Origin: Cystobacter fuscus
GTDB lineage: Bacteria; Myxococcota; Myxococcia; Myxococcales; Myxococcaceae
Length of the DNA: 64,000 nucleotides
NCBI RefSeq assembly: GCF_002305875.1
Contig: NZ_CP022098.1
Location: 10,168,001-10,232,000 of the forward strand
Reading direction: 5' to 3'
Below the pieces are notes generated by a model. That model saw only the letters and a program-made list of their open reading frames with translations. It ran no database searches and was not told where the DNA came from. Shown here piece by piece: positions 49,753-58,289 of this stretch. Numbering within the stretch: the stretch's first letter is position 1; each line of letters opens with the position of its first letter. Both the position numbers and the translations under genes were made by a program.

Positions 49753-51613
49753 GATTCTCTCTCCCGAGGAGGGGCTGAACGGCCGGGACGCGCTGCCGGT
49801 GGCGCCCTCGATGGGGCCCACGTTGCAGACCGAGCCACGCGCGCCCCTCAGCACGGGCCCCGTGGACGGCCGCGTGGTGTGGCTCTGTGGCCTGAGCGTC
49901 CTGCTGGCGATCGCCGCGGGGCTGGTGGCCCGGCTGCTCGGCGCGCTCATCGCGCTCATCACCCAACTGGCCTTCTTCGGCCGGGTGTCGCTGGCGGAGG
50001 TGTCGCCAGCGGAGCACACGCGCGGCGCGTGGGTGCTCGTGATTCCCGTGCTCGGGGCGCTCGTGGTGGGGGTGATGGCACGCTATGGCTCCAAGGCCAT
50101 CCGCGGGCACGGCATCCCCGAGGCCATGGAGCAGGTGCTGCTCAACCGCAGCCGCATTCCTCCGCGGATGACGTTCCTCAAGCCGCTGTCGGCGGCGGTG
50201 GCCATCGGCACGGGAGGACCCTTCGGCGCCGAGGGGCCCATCATCGCCACGGGCGGCGCGCTGGGCTCGCTGCTGGGCCAGGTGCTCCGGGTGACGGCGG
50301 ACGAGCGCAAGGTGCTGCTGGCGGCGGGAGCGGGAGCGGGCATGGCGGCCACCTTCGGGGCGCCGGTGTCCGCGGTGCTGCTGGCCGTGGAGCTGCTGCT
50401 GTTCGAGCTCAAGCCGCGCTCGCTCATCCCGGTGGCGCTGGCCACCAGCACGGCCACGGCGGTGCGGATGCTCTTCGTGGGGGGCGTGCCGGCCTTCACG
50501 GTGCCGGACGTGGCGGCCCCCGGAGGCGGAGCGCTGGCCTTCTACATCGCCCTGGGAGCACTGGTGGGCGTGGCCTCGGTGGGGGCCACCCGGGCCGTCT
50601 ATGCCATCGAGGACGCCTTCGAGCGGCTGCCGCTGCACTGGATGTGGTGGCCAGCGCTCGGGGCGCTCGCGGTGGGGGCGGTGGGCTGGTTCGAGCCGCG
50701 CACGCTGGGCGTGGGCTACACCAACATCGAGGCCATCCTCTCGGGGCGGCTGGTGGGCACGGCGGCGCTCGTCTTCTGCCTGTTGAAGTTCACCTCCTGG
50801 TCCATCGCGCTGGGCAGCGGAACCTCGGGCGGGACGCTGGCCCCGCTGTTCACCATCGGGGGAGGGCTCGGCTCGGCGCTGGGAGCGCTGGCGGTGGCGT
50901 GGGTGCCCGGATTGGGGGTGGACGTGCGCATCGCGGCGCTGGTGGGCATGGCGGCCATCTTCGCCGGGGCGTCGCGCGCGCTGTTGGCCTCGGTGGTGTT
51001 CGCCTTCGAGACGACGCGCCAGCCCCTGGGTCTCTTGCCCCTGCTGGGCGGCTGCGCGGCGGCCTACCTCGTCTCGGCGCTGCTCATGCGCCACTCCATC
51101 ATGACGGAGAAGCTGGCGCGGCGCGGGGCGCGAGTGCCCACGGAATACGCGGCGGACGTGCTCGCCAACACGCTGGTGCGTGAGCAGGGACTGCGGCCCG
51201 TGGTGACCTTGCGGGCGGAGGACACGGTGGCGGCGGTACGCGTCTGGCTCACGGGAGGGGCGGCGGGCACACGGCACCAGGGCTTCCCGGTGGTGGACGC
51301 GGCTGGACGGCTGCTGGGGGTCATCACCCGGCGCGAGCTGATGGAAGAGGCCGTGGAGTCCCGGCTCGTGAGCGGGCTCATTGGCAGGCCCCCGGCGGTG
51401 GTCTTCGAGGACAGCACCCTGCGCGAGGCGGCGGACCACATGGTGAGGGAGGGCGTGGGGAGGCTGCCGGTGGTCAAGCGCGACGCGCCGTGGACGCTGG
51501 TGGGAATCCTCACGCGCAGCGATCTCCTGGCCGCGCACCATCGTCGGCTGCAAGAGGCCCACGAGCCCGAACGGGGATGGGGTGCGCCACGCCCATCCAC
51601 CTCGTCGTCCTGA
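49739..51613 (+). CDS. ClC-family chloride channel/antiporter with CBS domains
   Basis: The 624-residue protein has the ClC fold with about ten or more membrane helices. The selectivity motifs are visible: GGPFGAEGP (including the gating glutamate), GSGTSGGTLAPLF, and a helix (LLAVELLLFE) with a Glu where the proton-path glutamate of E. coli ClC stands. The gene may therefore encode a chloride-proton antiporter. Two CBS domains follow (about 480-600), with GFPVVDAAGRLLGVITRREL and GRLPVVKRDAPWTLVGILTRSDL. It overlaps marR and ends 18 bases before the convergent tetR gene. Confidence 0.93.
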   Translation: MKRPEILSPEEGLNGRDALPVAPSMGPTLQTEPRAPLSTGPVDGRVVWLCGLSVLLAIAAGLVARLLGALIALITQLAFFGRVSLAEVSPAEHTRGAWVLVIPVLGALVVGVMARYGSKAIRGHGIPEAMEQVLLNRSRIPPRMTFLKPLSAAVAIGTGGPFGAEGPIIATGGALGSLLGQVLRVTADERKVLLAAGAGAGMAATFGAPVSAVLLAVELLLFELKPRSLIPVALATSTATAVRMLFVGGVPAFTVPDVAAPGGGALAFYIALGALVGVASVGATRAVYAIEDAFERLPLHWMWWPALGALAVGAVGWFEPRTLGVGYTNIEAILSGRLVGTAALVFCLLKFTSWSIALGSGTSGGTLAPLFTIGGGLGSALGALAVAWVPGLGVDVRIAALVGMAAIFAGASRALLASVVFAFETTRQPLGLLPLLGGCAAAYLVSALLMRHSIMTEKLARRGARVPTEYAADVLANTLVREQGLRPVVTLRAEDTVAAVRVWLTGGAAGTRHQGFPVVDAAGRLLGVITRRELMEEAVESRLVSGLIGRPPAVVFEDSTLREAADHMVREGVGRLPVVKRDAPWTLVGILTRSDLLAAHHRRLQEAHEPERGWGAPRPSTSSS

Positions 51614-51631
51614 CCGCCCGGCCGGGCGCGC

Positions 51632-52282
51632 TCAGCCTCGCTTGCCACCAGCCGGGGGCGCCTTGCCTTTCCTGGCGGCGCCCTTCCGGACCTTGCCCTT
51701 CGTACCGGCCGGCTCGACGCTCGCCGCGATGGTCCGCAGTGCGTCCGCCAGGTCCTTGCTCGATGGCGCACGCGCTGGATCCACCAGCCACTGCAACAGC
51801 AACCCACTGAGGAGGGCCTGGTAGAACGAACCGACCGCCCACGCCTTCCTGTCGGCGGTGGCATCCAGGCCCTGGAACATCCGGGCCATCTGGACGCGCC
51901 CCGCCTCCAGACCGGTGGCGAGCTGCTCGCGGACCTCCGGCACGTGCCCGGCGCTCGCGAAGACCTCGAGGTTCGCGGACACCATCTGCCGGTGCGTGGC
52001 GAACGACTCGAACACGTGCTTCCAGATGGCCTCGAACCGCTCCAGGGGCGTGGCCTCGGCCTGGACATCGGCGGCCAGCGCGCGCTGCATCTCCCCGCCC
52101 CACTCCTCGCACGCGTGGAGGAGCGCCGCATTCAGCAGCGCCTCGGTGGATTTGAAGTGATAGCCGATCGCCGCCAGGCTCGTTCCCGCCGCGGCGGCGA
52201 TGTCGCGCGCTGTCGTCCGCGCGTACCCCTTCTCGTACAGGCAGCGCCTGGCTCCCGCGAGCAGATCCTCACGATTTCCCAT
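51632..52282 (-). CDS. TetR-family transcriptional regulator
   Basis: The 216-residue protein opens MGNREDLLAGARRCLYEKGY and has the TetR helix-turn-helix (ARDIAAAAGTSLAAIGYHFKS). A ligand-binding helical domain follows, and the tail is Lys/Gly/Ala-rich (KGKVRKGAARKGKAPP). The ATG at 52282 fits family lengths. It is divergent from the ketopantoate-reductase-like gene, and two palindromes lie in the 90-base intergenic region. It therefore probably represses both itself and that gene in response to an unknown ligand. Confidence 0.9.
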   Translation of the reverse strand: MGNREDLLAGARRCLYEKGYARTTARDIAAAAGTSLAAIGYHFKSTEALLNAALLHACEEWGGEMQRALAADVQAEATPLERFEAIWKHVFESFATHRQMVSANLEVFASAGHVPEVREQLATGLEAGRVQMARMFQGLDATADRKAWAVGSFYQALLSGLLLQWLVDPARAPSSKDLADALRTIAASVEPAGTKGKVRKGAARKGKAPPAGGKRG

Positions 52283-52318
52283 GGGTGGGAGCATACCCGA
52301 TATCGGCACAAGCGTCTT

Positions 52319-52364
52319 GGACACTTGTCCTAGACTTCCGTCCAAGACATTCGTACAAATGTCT
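52319..52364. promoter_or_regulatory. Two palindromes, candidate TetR operators
   Basis: GGACA-CT-TGTCC lies at 52319-52330. AGACATTcGTACaAATGTCT at 52345-52364 is an 18-of-20 palindrome. A wider pair, GTCTTGGAC and GTCCAAGAC (52314-52348), overlaps both. They fill the gap between the divergent tetR and ketopantoate-reductase-like starts. Confidence 0.65.
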
Positions 52365-52372
52365 CACCCATC

Positions 52373-53236
52373 ATGAAAATCGCCATCGTCGGTCCCGGTG
52401 CCATCGGAAGCACTTTCGCTTTTCACCTCGCTCGCGCGGGTCACGACGTGACGGTCGTCGCGCGCGGCGCACGCCTCGCGTGGCTCGAGAAGGAGCGCGC
52501 CATCGTCACCACGGAGGAGCAGCGCGCACCGGTCGAGGTGAGTGCCGCGCTCGACACCACCACCCCGTGGGATCTGGTGCTGGTCACCGTCCTCGAGTCA
52601 CAGGTCGACGCGGTGTTGCCAGCGCTGCAACACAGCGCCGCGAAGCAGGTGATGTTCATGTTCAACACCTTCGCGCCGCTCGACCGGTTGCGAGACGCGG
52701 TGGGGGCCCACCGCTTCGTCTTTGGCTTTCCAGCCATCCTCGCCGAACTCAAGGAGGGCAAGCTCGACTCCCACGTCATCCCCCGCTCGTTCTCCGCGCT
52801 GCAGATCACCATCGTGACGGACCCCGCCTGGGCCGAGCACTTCTCGAAGGCCGGAATCCCCACCGACACGCAGCCCGACATGCACAGTTGGTTGCGGACC
52901 CACGCGGCCCTGGTGGTGCCCGTGATGCTCACCGCGAACCATGCGCACGAGCGCGGGTCTGGGCTCTCGTGGAAGGAGTCGCGCGAACTCGCGCTCGGCC
53001 TGGCCGAAGGGTTCGCGCTCGTTCGCTCGCTCGGTCATCCGGTGACACCTTCGAACCTGGCCATCCTCGGCAAGCTACCGGCTCCGGTCACCACGCTCGG
53101 GCTGTGGATGCTCAGCCGCCACCCCCTGATGGCCTCACTTGGGGCACATGGACCCGGGGAGGCGCGCACGCTGATCGACGCCATGGTTGCCGCCGCGCCG
53201 GCGCGGAGCACGAGGCTCCAGTCGCTGCGGCCGTGA
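52373..53236 (+). CDS. Ketopantoate reductase-like (PanE/ApbA family) protein
   Basis: The 287-residue protein begins with a Rossmann NADPH loop VGPGAIGSTF and follows the PanE/ApbA layout. The helical C-terminal domain includes LTANHAHERGSGLSWKESREL. True PanE enzymes reduce 2-dehydropantoate to pantoate for coenzyme A. Here the central substrate lysine is not obvious and the local context is a TetR-regulated unit, so this may be a specialised oxidoreductase of the family rather than the housekeeping enzyme. The start is 9 bases after the TetR palindrome. Confidence 0.82.
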   Translation: MKIAIVGPGAIGSTFAFHLARAGHDVTVVARGARLAWLEKERAIVTTEEQRAPVEVSAALDTTTPWDLVLVTVLESQVDAVLPALQHSAAKQVMFMFNTFAPLDRLRDAVGAHRFVFGFPAILAELKEGKLDSHVIPRSFSALQITIVTDPAWAEHFSKAGIPTDTQPDMHSWLRTHAALVVPVMLTANHAHERGSGLSWKESRELALGLAEGFALVRSLGHPVTPSNLAILGKLPAPVTTLGLWMLSRHPLMASLGAHGPGEARTLIDAMVAAAPARSTRLQSLRP

Positions 53237-53274
53237 CATGGCCCGGCGGGCCCAGCTGCGAACGCGCTTCCAAC

Positions 53275-53694
53275 TCAGTCCGGCATGGTGTCGAAGGCCG
53301 GGAGGTCCGGCGGCAGCGCGACCCAGGCCGGTCGGTCGCGGGTGAAGATCGCGATCTCCGGATGGAAGGAGGACGGATCGTCCAGGGAACCCGCATAGAT
53401 GGTGTGGGAATCGTCCTTGCCGACCTCTCCCCCGAACACGAGCCCACCGCAGACAGGACAGAAGTTGCGCACGGAGTCCGTGCCTTTGTATGACTTCGAC
53501 CAGAACTGCCGTGTCTCGCCGCTGAAGCGAACCGCGGTGCTCGCGAACCCCATGAAGGCGATGAACCCCGAACCGGAGGCCTTCCGGCAGTCGGCGCAAT
53601 AGCAGAAGCCAGTGAACAACGGCTTCCCCTCGGCTTCGTACCGCAGCGCGCCGCAGAGACAACCGCCCGTGTACCGAGCCCCATTTTCACTCAT
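53275..53694 (-). CDS. GFA-family zinc protein
   Basis: The 139-residue protein has the pattern of GFA (glutathione-dependent formaldehyde-activating enzyme) proteins: GGCLCGALRYE, FCYCADCRKASGSGF and FCPVCGG give the zinc cysteines. The fold is a small zinc beta-barrel; the original Gfa binds glutathione and formaldehyde, but most members have unknown roles. It converges on the ketopantoate-reductase-like gene with 38 bases between ends. The ATG at 53694 gives MSENGARYTGG, the usual start of the family. Confidence 0.9.
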   Translation of the reverse strand: MSENGARYTGGCLCGALRYEAEGKPLFTGFCYCADCRKASGSGFIAFMGFASTAVRFSGETRQFWSKSYKGTDSVRNFCPVCGGLVFGGEVGKDDSHTIYAGSLDDPSSFHPEIAIFTRDRPAWVALPPDLPAFDTMPD

Positions 53695-53820
53695 TCCCGG
53701 GGCTTATCCGGTCTCCCACTCACGTGCAATTCAAGCAGGTGGCCCGGCTTCCGAGCGGTGGCACCGTCCAACCGCGCGGACTTGCTTCTGTGTCTGGTGA
53801 GGAGTCCTCACCGGCCCCGG

Positions 53821-54591
53821 TCAACGATCGGCGATGTCGGCGCTCTGCAGGTACGGGGAGGCTTCGACAATCGAGACCATGGTCCAGCCCCTGTTCGCAC
53901 CGTGGCCTTTTTCATCGCAATCGCCGTCGGTGTGGATGCCCACCAGGTAGCCTTGACGGTTGAGCACGCCAGCGCCGGAACTGCCGACCAGGGTGTCCAG
54001 GTCCGTGTAGTAGACAAGCCGATTGCATGAGCCCAGGAATCTGCCTTCGGCGATGACCTTGGGCCGGCCCCGGGGATGCTGGATGATCGCCAACCGCTCG
54101 CTGATCCGGGTCGTCAGCAAGACCGGCGTGACGGCGGGAAGCGCGTCGGGCTTGATGAGCGCATAGTCGGGCTCGAGCGATTGCTCGATGACCGAGCCCT
54201 CGACCACCAGCGGATCGCCGTCGGGGTCGTTCTCGAAGTTGAAGACCAGCAGCGACCGGTCTCCGAGCCCGACACAGTGACCCGCGGTCAACACCACCGG
54301 TCCCGCGCTCGCTTCAATCAGCGTTCCGGTGCAGCGCCCGTCGATCAGGACGACCGCGTCTTCCCTGTCCTGGATGACGTCGGCGAACTCGCCCTGGTAG
54401 CTGTTGATGGGAGTGAAATCGAGCGTCGGACCGCACTGCCAGAGGCTGCTCACCTCTGGCTTCTCCGGCTCCTCGCAGACCGGAGGATCCGCGGGCACCG
54501 CTGTTCCACAGGCCGCGAGGCCCAGGATGACGGTGCCCGCGAGGAGCGGGCCCCACGGAGTCATGAACGAACCAGGGGGCTGTCGCGACAT
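53821..54591 (-). CDS. Trypsin-like serine protease lipoprotein
   Basis: The 256-residue protein has a signal peptide with a good lipobox (LGLAAC, Cys28) and a chymotrypsin-fold protease domain. The catalytic triad is visible: H105 in LTAGHCVG, D142 in EPDYALIKPDAL and S205 in GSSGAGVLN. The ATG at 54591 starts 3 bases after the stop of the M57 metalloprotease, so the two secreted proteases form one operon. A later ATG (54564) is also possible. Activity against prey or matrix proteins is plausible but not shown. Confidence 0.88.
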   Translation of the reverse strand: MSRQPPGSFMTPWGPLLAGTVILGLAACGTAVPADPPVCEEPEKPEVSSLWQCGPTLDFTPINSYQGEFADVIQDREDAVVLIDGRCTGTLIEASAGPVVLTAGHCVGLGDRSLLVFNFENDPDGDPLVVEGSVIEQSLEPDYALIKPDALPAVTPVLLTTRISERLAIIQHPRGRPKVIAEGRFLGSCNRLVYYTDLDTLVGSSGAGVLNRQGYLVGIHTDGDCDEKGHGANRGWTMVSIVEASPYLQSADIADR

Positions 54592-54594
54592 CTC

Positions 54595-55365
54595 TCAGTA
54601 GAGGTAGTTCAGCGCCGTCTTGTCGGAGCTGGTCCACTCGCCGGTCTCGGTCGACCGGAAGCAGGAGTTCATGATCGAACCGCCCACCGTGGCCGTGCTC
54701 GGCGTCCCGGGGATGAGGATGGCACCCACGCCGGCGGTGCCCTCGTTGGTGGCGGAGCCGCCGCAGCTGATGGAGCGGTTGTAGTAGTCCGAGTGGCGGA
54801 AGCCGATCGCGTGGCCGAGCTCGTGCGTGATGACGTGCTCGTTCACGTCAGCGCTGTAGCTCTGCAGCCCGGTGCCGATGTTGATGGTCCCGTAGGGCTT
54901 GCCGCCCGAGGGGAAGCCCGCGGAGCCGCCGGCGCCGGACATGGTCGTCGCGGTGATGTTCGCGGTGCAGCCGGTGGTCGGTCCCCGCGCGAAGGTGATG
55001 CGCAGCCCCAGGCCGTTGTAATTGGCGATGGCCGCATCGAGCCCGGCGCTCAGCCGGCTGTAGCTGGTGAACGAGGAGGTGGGGTTGACGCAGATCTTCG
55101 TCACGCTGGTGCCGACGAGGTTGGTCGTCTGGTACTGCTCCGCGCTCTCCTTGCCCGGCTGGAGCATCTCGCGGGACGCCTCGAGGGTCACGTGAGCGTC
55201 GAGTCCCACGAACACGGAACCCTCGTGAACCATGATGTCGTCGGCGGGAAACCCGGCCTCGACCAGGTTGGAGATGATCTCCTGGTTCTCGCTCTCCAGG
55301 TCGGCACCGCAACCAGACAGCACCGCGCCACAGCTCGCCACGAGGATTGCCGCTCTCTTGAACAT
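54595..55365 (-). CDS. M57-type secreted zinc metalloprotease lipoprotein
   Basis: The 256-residue protein has a signal peptide with a consensus lipobox (AVLSGC, Cys19). A zinc protease domain of the myxobacterial M57/M10-like type follows, with HELGHAIGFRH (H181, E182, H185, H191), a downstream Met-turn candidate (SIMNSCF) and Tyr-rich ends. The start at 55365 (MFKRAAILVASCG) gives the signal peptide. It is the first gene of the two-protease operon. Its upstream leader contains a GC-rich hairpin (55395-55427) and a 16-bp palindrome at 55513-55528, both of which could regulate it. Confidence 0.88.
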   Translation of the reverse strand: MFKRAAILVASCGAVLSGCGADLESENQEIISNLVEAGFPADDIMVHEGSVFVGLDAHVTLEASREMLQPGKESAEQYQTTNLVGTSVTKICVNPTSSFTSYSRLSAGLDAAIANYNGLGLRITFARGPTTGCTANITATTMSGAGGSAGFPSGGKPYGTINIGTGLQSYSADVNEHVITHELGHAIGFRHSDYYNRSISCGGSATNEGTAGVGAILIPGTPSTATVGGSIMNSCFRSTETGEWTSSDKTALNYLY

Positions 55366-55758
55366 TTTCGTGATCCCGTTGTCCTGAGTTGGACGCGGTC
55401 GCCTGGGGGGGGTCCAGCCGCGACCGCGCGCCCCTTGCCATGAGCAACCCCCGGGCCAACACCTGGGCACACCGGAAAACAAGGACTTGGCGAGCAATAC
55501 CCGCTTAACCATGGAGCACGGGTGCTCCTGCTGTCCCAGGACTTCATGTAAAGAGCCCTGACGTTTTCTGCTGAAACATCTATCAGCATGAAGGGTTACG
55601 CACACGACACCGAATTGTCCGAATCTCGGACGGTGTGCTTTTCATTCGGACAGTGGGCCCCTACCACCCCGCGCACGCGTCAGGGCTCGAGGTTGAGCCG
55701 GATGCACTCCTCGTCCCTGGAATGGGCGTGAACACGCTCCCGGTGTATCAAGCCCCAC
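55366..55758. other. Regulatory interval upstream of the protease operon
   Basis: No convincing gene is present. The interval holds a bulged hairpin GCGGTCGC/GCGACCGC at 55395-55427, the 16-bp palindrome GGAGCAC-GG-GTGCTCC at 55513-55528, and TGCTGA/TCAGCA at 55569-55588. A bulged hairpin (about 55606-55636) is followed on the plus strand by CTTTTC and resembles the terminator of a small RNA. The last 100 bases precede the lipoprotein gene at 55759. Confidence 0.5.
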
Positions 55759-56946
55759 ATGCACATGCGCCACTCCAACCTCTCCCTCGCCGCACTGCTG
55801 GGCGCGGCCCTGTCCTTCCTCCCGGGCTGCGAAACCACGAAGTCGAGCAGCCCTTCCCCTTCCAACCCCCAGACCCAGGAGCCCACCGCCATGCAGGCCG
55901 CTGAAGCCTGGAAGCGCGCCCGCGTGGGCGACCGTGTCACCTACTCCTTCTCCGCGACCCACGGCGCCGAGCCCCGCGGCGGCGGTGGTACCGCGCGCAC
56001 CCTCGGCGGTCAGCTGACGCTGGAGGTGGTGGCCGTGCAACAACCCTGGGTCTGGGTGCGACTGGCCTTCATCGACGAGGCCGGCAAGCCCCTGTCCCAC
56101 CCGCGGCTGGCGCAGGAGCTCTTGATCCCCGTGCGCGCGGACACGACGCGCCCGCTCGACGTGCCCCACGCGGGCGAGGCCACCGCCGAGACGCCCTCCA
56201 GCGCGGGCCGCACCTGGGAGGCGATGCGCTACGTCAGCGACCAGCGCCCCGTGGACGGCCCCCTGCGCACGCGCGTGTACGCCAACACTCCGGGCCCGCT
56301 CTACCTCACCCACGGCCTGCTCGACGCGAACACCACGCTCTCCGGCTTCGGCGCCTCGGGCGGCTTCCAGCTCACCCTGCGCGAGTTCCGTGAGGGCTCG
56401 GCCGGTGCCAACGCCCCCGTGCCCGCGCTGGAGCGGCCCCTGGGCCCGGGCGCGTACTACGAGCGGAGCGTGGACGTGGGCCCCTCGCCCAGCGTGCAGC
56501 GCGTGTGCTTCGCCGCCGAGCGTGGCTACCTCCTGCGCACCGAGGGCCCCATCGATCCCCAGGCCGCCCCCTGCTCGGACTTCTCCCAGGCCGAGCCGGA
56601 GCCGCTCGAGGAGCTGCTGCTGAACCTGCCCTGGGAGGCGCTGGCCTCGGGGAACTGGCCTCCCGCCGCCGCCGCGTCCGGTACCCGTGGCACCTTCACC
56701 GCGGATGGCCGCAACGTGCCCGCCGTCACCGAGCAGCGCACCGAGAACGTCGAGGGCACCACGCGCGTCTCCTCGGAGACCTACGCGGCCGAGCCGTGGG
56801 CTCCGGCGCTCGCGGGCCTGCCCTATGAGGCGCGCTTCCAGCCGCTCGCCAGCGGCACCGAGCGCGTGGCCGCCGGTGGCAAGCGCGAGTCCGAGGGTGG
56901 CACGCGCCTCGTGCGGTGGGGCACGTGGCTCGGGGGCCAGAAGTAA
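55759..56946 (+). CDS. Exported lipoprotein of unknown function
   Basis: The 395-residue protein has a lipoprotein signal (LAALLGAALSFLPGC, Cys24) followed by a Ser/Pro-rich linker. The mature part is beta-rich and opens with VGDRVTYSFSAT, then alternating strands (TLEVVAVQQPWVWVRLAF). I recognise no enzyme motif. An ATG six bases downstream is an equally good start. A hairpin at 56986-57026 follows the stop. The protein may be a periplasmic substrate-binding or surface factor, but nothing in the sequence decides this. Confidence 0.75.
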   Translation: MHMRHSNLSLAALLGAALSFLPGCETTKSSSPSPSNPQTQEPTAMQAAEAWKRARVGDRVTYSFSATHGAEPRGGGGTARTLGGQLTLEVVAVQQPWVWVRLAFIDEAGKPLSHPRLAQELLIPVRADTTRPLDVPHAGEATAETPSSAGRTWEAMRYVSDQRPVDGPLRTRVYANTPGPLYLTHGLLDANTTLSGFGASGGFQLTLREFREGSAGANAPVPALERPLGPGAYYERSVDVGPSPSVQRVCFAAERGYLLRTEGPIDPQAAPCSDFSQAEPEPLEELLLNLPWEALASGNWPPAAAASGTRGTFTADGRNVPAVTEQRTENVEGTTRVSSETYAAEPWAPALAGLPYEARFQPLASGTERVAAGGKRESEGGTRLVRWGTWLGGQK

Positions 56947-56985
56947 CGCCAGCCCTCTCCACGTCGTCAGCCTCGAGGCGGCGCC

Positions 56986-57026
56986 CGACTCCGAGTCGGC
57001 ATGACTCCGGTGGAGCATCGGAGTCG
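56986..57026 (+). terminator. Hairpin after the lipoprotein gene
   Basis: CGACTCCG and CGGAGTCG are perfectly complementary across a 25-base interior, and the left arm is itself part of the palindrome CGACTC-C-GAGTCG. A T tract is lacking, so termination is likely but not certain. Confidence 0.4.
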
Positions 57027-57126
57027 AGGCGCCCCTCGACGCTCACCTGGAGCACCGAGCAGAAGCGCATGACATTCACGACGGGTATGCGCTCCTGTTG
57101 ACCTCTCCTCGTGAGTCCTCCCAAGA

Positions 57127-58146
57127 ATGCGAGGCATGAATCCACCCACGGTGAATCCCTCGCAGCGAATTGTCGACCTGAGCTTTGGCTTCATCTACTC
57201 CGCCGCGCTGTGTGCCGCGGCGGAACTGGGCGTGGCCGACCTGCTGGAGCAAGGCCCTCGGAGCGCGGCATCACTCGCGAAGGAGCTGGGGGCCGATGCC
57301 CAATCGCTGTACCGGCTCCTCCGCCTGCTGGCGAGCGTGGAGGTGTTTTCCGAGGACGACTCCGGGCGCTTCTCGCTCACGCCCGCCGCCCATCACCTCC
57401 GCACGAACGCCCCGGGCTCCCTGCGCAGCGCCGTGCTGATGCTCACGCAGCGCATCTTCTGGTCGCCCGCCGGGGAGCTCTCGGAGACGGTGCGCACGGG
57501 GAAGGACCCCTTCGACCGCATCTTCGGCGCGCCCTTCTTCGACTACCTCGAGCGTGACGCCAAGGAAGGGGCCCGCTTCCACCGCGGCATGTCCTGCCTC
57601 TCCGACCTGGAGAATGGCCCCATCGCCAGGAGCTACGACTTCACGGCGATGCGACGCGTGGTGGACGTGGGGGGAGGACATGGTGGCTTCATCATCGAAG
57701 TGCTCAAGGCCGCTCCCCAGGTGCGCGGCGTGCTCTACGACCATCGCCACGTCCTCGCCGAGGCCCGGATCGCCCAGGCGGGCCTGGCGGGCCGCTGCGA
57801 GCTCGCGGAGGGAGACTTCTTCGAGTCGGTGCCCGCGGGCGCGGACGCGTATCTCCTCAAGCGCATCCTCCACGACTGGAGCGACGAGGTCTGCGTACGC
57901 ATCCTCCACAATTGCCGGAAGGCCATGCCGGAACACGGGCGCATCCTGGTCGTGGACACCGTCATTCCCCCAGGGAACACGCCGCATGACGGCAAGCTTT
58001 TGGACGTCTTGATGATGATGTCCCTGCCGGGGCGCGAGCGCACGGAGGAGGAGTTCAGGCAGCTCTTCGCTCAGGCGGGGCTGCGGCTCACGCGCGTCAT
58101 CCACACGCCGGCCGCGCTCAGCATCGCCGAGGCCGTGGCGGCCTGA
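57127..58146 (+). CDS. SAM-dependent O-methyltransferase of the caffeate/hydroxyneurosporene type
   Basis: The 339-residue protein is full length for the class 2 O-methyltransferases common in bacterial secondary metabolism. The N-terminal dimerisation helices and winged helix (ASLAKELGADAQSLYRLLRLLASV) are followed by the SAM loop VVDVGGGHGGFI and the catalytic region LKRILHDWSDEVC, where His acts as base. The C-terminal segment EEFRQLFAQAGLRLTRV is standard. The acceptor is unknown and no biosynthetic cluster is adjacent. Starts at 57127 and 57136 are both possible. A short hairpin (58150-58163) follows. Confidence 0.9.
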   Translation: MRGMNPPTVNPSQRIVDLSFGFIYSAALCAAAELGVADLLEQGPRSAASLAKELGADAQSLYRLLRLLASVEVFSEDDSGRFSLTPAAHHLRTNAPGSLRSAVLMLTQRIFWSPAGELSETVRTGKDPFDRIFGAPFFDYLERDAKEGARFHRGMSCLSDLENGPIARSYDFTAMRRVVDVGGGHGGFIIEVLKAAPQVRGVLYDHRHVLAEARIAQAGLAGRCELAEGDFFESVPAGADAYLLKRILHDWSDEVCVRILHNCRKAMPEHGRILVVDTVIPPGNTPHDGKLLDVLMMMSLPGRERTEEEFRQLFAQAGLRLTRVIHTPAALSIAEAVAA

Positions 58147-58149
58147 GAA

Positions 58150-58163
58150 AACCCCTCGGGGTT
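58150..58163 (+). terminator. Short hairpin after the O-methyltransferase gene
   Basis: AACCCC and GGGGTT with a 2-base loop, 4 bases after the stop. The stem is short and there is no T tract, so confidence is modest. Confidence 0.4.
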
Positions 58164-58289
58164 GGACGACGCTCGCACGAATCATCCACCGCACGGGGGC
58201 GCTCATGGGCCCAGGCGGATTTTAAGAGCCTGAGAAATTCGGACGAAACTCCAGGAGGGCCACGGCGACAATTGCCCCAGGAGACCTAC

